NCBI GenBank assembly: GCA_016928305.1
Contig: JAFGKY010000062.1
Span: forward strand, 78,183 to 142,182
Origin: Bacteroidales bacterium
Lineage (GTDB): Bacteria > Bacteroidota > Bacteroidia > Bacteroidales > UBA10428
Direction: 5' to 3'
DNA length: 64,000 nucleotides
Shown here: positions 61,720 to 64,000 of the stretch, one piece after another
Layout: the number at the start of each line of letters is the position of its first letter
Position numbering within the stretch: the first letter of the stretch is position 1
Made by a program: the position numbers and the translations under genes
The notes under the pieces: model-generated
The model's input: only the letters and a program-made list of their open reading frames with translations
Databases searched by the model: none
Told to the model about the DNA's origin: nothing

Positions 61720-62360
61720 GCGCGCTTTTGCAAAGCGTGCGACATAATTATTCAATTACTGAAACTTCAATCAAACCTATTCTTCCACAATAATTCCTTG
61801 CAGATGAGTATAGGTATTCTTCAGGATTCTCAACTATTTCATCTTCAACTGGATTATTGTGCAGATAATCCAATCTCTGATTTATCATTTTATTTGTTTC
61901 CAGTTCTACCGGATGAAATCCATCTTGCCAAAGTTTATAATTCTCTCCTCTTTTTATCCTGGATGCAGCAAAAGAAAACTTTCCCAAAATCCATTCCTTT
62001 CTGCTTTCAGAGCATTCTTTAATACATTGAATCAGCTTTTTAGATGTATATTTCTTAAAATCTCTAATTGTTTCAGACAAAGCATAGCCTTTACTGCTAC
62101 TGACAATTAAATGTAAGTGACTAGGCATTAGAACATATGCATAAATTATTAGACCTTTGTTTTGAACGCAGTATTTTAATGAATCGGAAATAATTTGTTT
62201 ATATGCCGGACGAGTAAATAAATCGATCCAATCAATTACTGTAAAGGTTACAAAATATATGCCCTCCGGATTTAGGACTTTGTATTTTTCTGACATTGTA
62301 TCCTTTACAATAATATTTAAAACTATTATATTAAGCATGGCACGCTTTGCAAAAGCGCGC
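61720..62360. mobile_element. RAYT-type REP element: transposase gene between perfect inverted repeats
   Basis: 641 bp bounded by 61720-61740 and 62340-62360, which are exact 21-bp inverted repeats of each other. Each end can itself form a 9-bp hairpin (GCGCGCTTT/AAAGCGTGC with one G-T pair, loop TGC). The transposase gene is the only gene inside. No target duplication is evident in the flanks (TCAAACTC and CAGTATT). Confidence 0.9.
61748..62296 (-). CDS. REP-associated tyrosine transposase (Y1_Tnp/RAYT)
   Basis: 182 residues from the ATG at 62296; the frame opens earlier within the terminal region. The HUH motif is His60-Leu-His62 in 'YVLMPSHLHLIV'. A conserved Tyr144 in 'RLDYLHNNPV' and the following 'SSARNYCG' are characteristic of the RAYT/Y1_Tnp family; Tyr144 is my candidate for the catalytic residue. 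RAYTs nick and process REP palindromes and are thought to be domesticated relatives of IS200/IS605 transposases. It lies entirely within the 21-bp inverted repeats. Confidence 0.92.
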   Translation of the reverse strand: MSEKYKVLNPEGIYFVTFTVIDWIDLFTRPAYKQIISDSLKYCVQNKGLIIYAYVLMPSHLHLIVSSSKGYALSETIRDFKKYTSKKLIQCIKECSESRKEWILGKFSFAASRIKRGENYKLWQDGFHPVELETNKMINQRLDYLHNNPVEDEIVENPEEYLYSSARNYCGRIGLIEVSVIE

Positions 62361-62386
62361 CAGTATTGGGTCGGTGTGAGGTTTTC

Positions 62387-63388
62387 TCAATTCAGTTCAA
62401 TCATAACCGCTTTCTCATCCACCTGTTTCCACAGTTTTTCTGATTCCTGCCATAGCTTCAGACCCTCCGCAGCATCGTACACCTTTTCATCCATCTTTTT
62501 GGATATGAACATGTGCATATATTCGTTGGTGCGGTCATTAAAATCATCGGAACAGGCCATATAGATTATCGGTTGTGCTGCCTTCCGGGGCGTTTTGAAA
62601 ATCATCGCAAATATGGCTCGCAATGCAATACGTGCCAGGAATGGTATTTCGCGAATGATATTGGTATTTACCGGACCGGGACAGATAGCATTAACCTGTA
62701 CCGTAACCCTTTCTTTATTCAGCCTCCCGGAAAGCTCTGTTGCAAATGTATTCAATACCAGTTTGAAATAACTGTAGTTCGATATGGCCTTGGAGACACC
62801 ATAGTCAAAATACCTTCCGAACTCATCATAATCTATTGCTGAACAGCCGCGGTGTGTGTCGGAGGTGATGAAAATAATACGGGGTTGTGTTGCCCCATTG
62901 CCTTTAATAATACCCTTCTTGATAAGAAGATTTACCAGCATGAAATTCGCAAAGTAATTCACCAGGAACAGCTCATCGAGCCCTGATTCGGTCTTTCGTG
63001 CCCTGGATGCAGCTGAAGCAGCGTTCAGGATAGTAACATCCAGTATTATATTATTTTGTTGCAGGGTATCGGTAAAATCATGAATGGAACTGATTCTGGT
63101 CAGGTCGAGATACATCATTTCTACATTATCATTGCCGCTGATTTCCCTGACCTTGTTTCCGGCCTCAGGGATTTTCCCGCGACAACCCATGATCACCTTT
63201 CCTCCCCTCTTAGCTGTTTCTGTTGCCAAGGCAAAACCCAGGCCGGAAGTTGCCCCCGTTATTAAAATTGTCTTGCCGTCAAAGTTATCGCTTGCTTTAA
63301 ATCTGGCGGCCATTTCCTGCTTTCTGAAACGATCATAAAAGCCGGTCAGTGCTGCCACTACAGGATTATCAAATTTGCCCTCAGCCAT
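62387..63388 (-). CDS. Short-chain dehydrogenase/reductase (retinol-dehydrogenase-like)
   Basis: 333 residues. Rossmann motif 'TGATSGLG' at ~44-51, 'LNAA' at ~121-124, Ser176 ('ITSDTHRG'), and catalytic Tyr205-x3-Lys209 in 'YSYFKLVLNTFATEL', aligned with the RDH/WW-oxidoreductase type 'YxxSKLxN'. An N-terminal helix of ~35 residues before the fold and a C-terminal helical extension make it longer than classical SDRs. It probably uses NADP(H) on a lipid-like or aldehyde substrate; unknown. Stands alone, downstream gene ends at the RAYT element 27 bp away. Confidence 0.85.
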   Translation of the reverse strand: MAEGKFDNPVVAALTGFYDRFRKQEMAARFKASDNFDGKTILITGATSGLGFALATETAKRGGKVIMGCRGKIPEAGNKVREISGNDNVEMMYLDLTRISSIHDFTDTLQQNNIILDVTILNAASAASRARKTESGLDELFLVNYFANFMLVNLLIKKGIIKGNGATQPRIIFITSDTHRGCSAIDYDEFGRYFDYGVSKAISNYSYFKLVLNTFATELSGRLNKERVTVQVNAICPGPVNTNIIREIPFLARIALRAIFAMIFKTPRKAAQPIIYMACSDDFNDRTNEYMHMFISKKMDEKVYDAAEGLKLWQESEKLWKQVDEKAVMIELN

Positions 63389-63693
63389 GGATTACTTTTT
63401 ACTTTTTTCGGCTTAAATATAAAAAATCTATTCATTGATGATACTGGTTTCGATGCGTTCAATATCTTAAAATTGTCTTAGAAATAAATATAATGATACG
63501 TTTTTAAGTCATTTCATTAATTTTTTATATGTGTAAATAAACAAAAGTGTATCAAAATACTTTTGATTGCTTCTTAATATTATTATAAAACAGAAACAGT
63601 ATTAAGAATAATTAAAGTAAAAAACATAACAAAAAAACGCGATAGGAATTCATAGTTTTCTATCGCGCTTTTTATTAGTTTATAAATCAAACA
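63389..63693. other. Intergenic region with terminator
   Basis: About 305 bp, AT-rich, holding the SDR promoter (right to left) and, at its far end, the terminator at 63631-63673. No coding frame supported. Confidence 0.5.
63631..63673 (-). terminator. Intrinsic terminator of the FG-GAP repeat gene
   Basis: CGCGATAG (63638-63645) pairs with CTATCGCG (63660-63667), extended by A and T runs with one bulged C. On the minus strand the stem is followed by T7, 21 bp after the stop of the FG-GAP repeat gene. Confidence 0.75.
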
Positions 63694-64000
63694 TCAAATT
63701 CCAGCATAATCTATCCAAGCTTTTCCATCATCGCCTATCTTTAAAATATCTTCATATGAATCCCCGTCAAAATCACCCATTTCAAATTCATTTTCATCAT
63801 ATTTCCCATATACTCCGGGTTGCAAATCCCAGTAATCATTTAAACCATCTTTTGCTAAATTTATCCAAGCTTTACCATCACTCCCAGCTTTAAATACATC
63901 ATCTTTTCCATCACCATCAAAATCGGCAACCTCAAATTCATTAGTACCTTGAGAACCATAAGTTCCTGGCTGTAGATCCCATGAATCATTCAGACCATCA
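63694..64000 (-). CDS. FG-GAP/VCBS-type repeat protein, C-terminal fragment
   Basis: Open on the minus strand from the window edge to a TGA at 63694-63696, 102 residues. It contains two ~50-residue repeats with the pattern 'DGLNDxWDLQPGxYG' then 'NEFEVADFDGDGKDDVFKAG' (second: 'NEFEMGDFDGDSYEDILKIG') and 'DGKAWI'. The 'DFDGDG.DD' loops are calcium-binding FG-GAP/VCBS blades of a beta-propeller. Such proteins are surface adhesins or secreted enzymes. The 5' part and any secretion signal lie beyond the window. No T9SS sorting domain at this end. Confidence 0.8.
   Translation of the reverse strand, partial: DGLNDSWDLQPGTYGSQGTNEFEVADFDGDGKDDVFKAGSDGKAWINLAKDGLNDYWDLQPGVYGKYDENEFEMGDFDGDSYEDILKIGDDGKAWIDYAGI

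Noticed and set aside
61720..62360. Target-site duplication around the RAYT element
   Set aside because: The bases flanking the two inverted repeats are not alike, which agrees with the HUH mechanism.

Overview
The window looks like chromosomal DNA of a free-living, probably anaerobic or facultative member of the Bacteroidota (Bacteroidales/Marinilabiliales-like). The evidence is a SusC/SusD pair with GH97 and GH99-like enzymes, a FecI/FecR-type sigma/anti-sigma pair, secreted proteins with 'YPNP' type IX secretion sorting domains, a B12-dependent class II ribonucleotide reductase, a Bacteroidota-type GlgB, and mostly absent Shine-Dalgarno sites. The species cannot be named from sequence alone.

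Layout. 1-10.6 kb: housekeeping genes (EamA transporter, ruvC, HIT hydrolase, greA, ahcY, ribF, glycogen branching enzyme), a T9SS cargo protein and an atypical Rieske-like lipoprotein. 10.7-13.7 kb: a large secreted papain-like protease with three internal repeats. 13.7-15.6 kb: a repeat-rich accessory patch holding a four-helix-bundle (S23/Avd-like) gene and tRNA-Leu(CAA). 15.6-28.1 kb: an SPFH protein, then a polysaccharide utilization locus: membrane TPR/HTH regulator, two small surface proteins, SusC, SusD, GH99-like and SusB-type GH97. 28.8-34.4 kb: nrdJ, ACP phosphodiesterase-like protein, PPK2, HAD phosphatase. 34.5-40.0 kb: a TonB-dependent receptor, an octamer tandem repeat, then a radical-SAM DNA-repair-type gene and its partner, separated by a small frameshifted DUF559 cassette bounded by inverted palindromes. 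40.2-47.8 kb: a GntR/HutC regulator divergent from a 2-oxoacid dehydrogenase operon (E2, E3, fused E1 alpha-beta) ending in a zinc polyol dehydrogenase, with a perfect operator-like palindrome between them. 47.9-56.8 kb: exonuclease III, a secreted HExxH protease, an L-rhamnose transport/isomerase pair with a divergent AraC regulator, a TrmA-family RNA methyltransferase and a second EamA transporter. 57.0-61.6 kb: a sigma/FecR pair flanked by two paralogous CarboxypepD_reg-like proteins, one carrying an STN domain, with no TonB receptor. 61.7-64 kb: a REP-associated tyrosine transposase bounded by perfect 21-bp inverted repeats, an SDR oxidoreductase, and the 3' end of an FG-GAP/VCBS repeat protein running off the window.

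Most unusual points: (1) the sigma/FecR module with paired STN/CarboxypepD paralogs in place of a beta-barrel transducer; (2) three independent single-gene cassettes flanked by palindromes or repeats (four-helix bundle, DUF559, RAYT), one of them sitting between two functionally linked genes; (3) the GntR-controlled 2-oxoacid dehydrogenase plus polyol dehydrogenase operon of unknown substrate; (4) a GH99-like enzyme with Asp at the canonical base position, paired with a SusB-type GH97. All product names are from reading motifs and from family knowledge; no database search was run.
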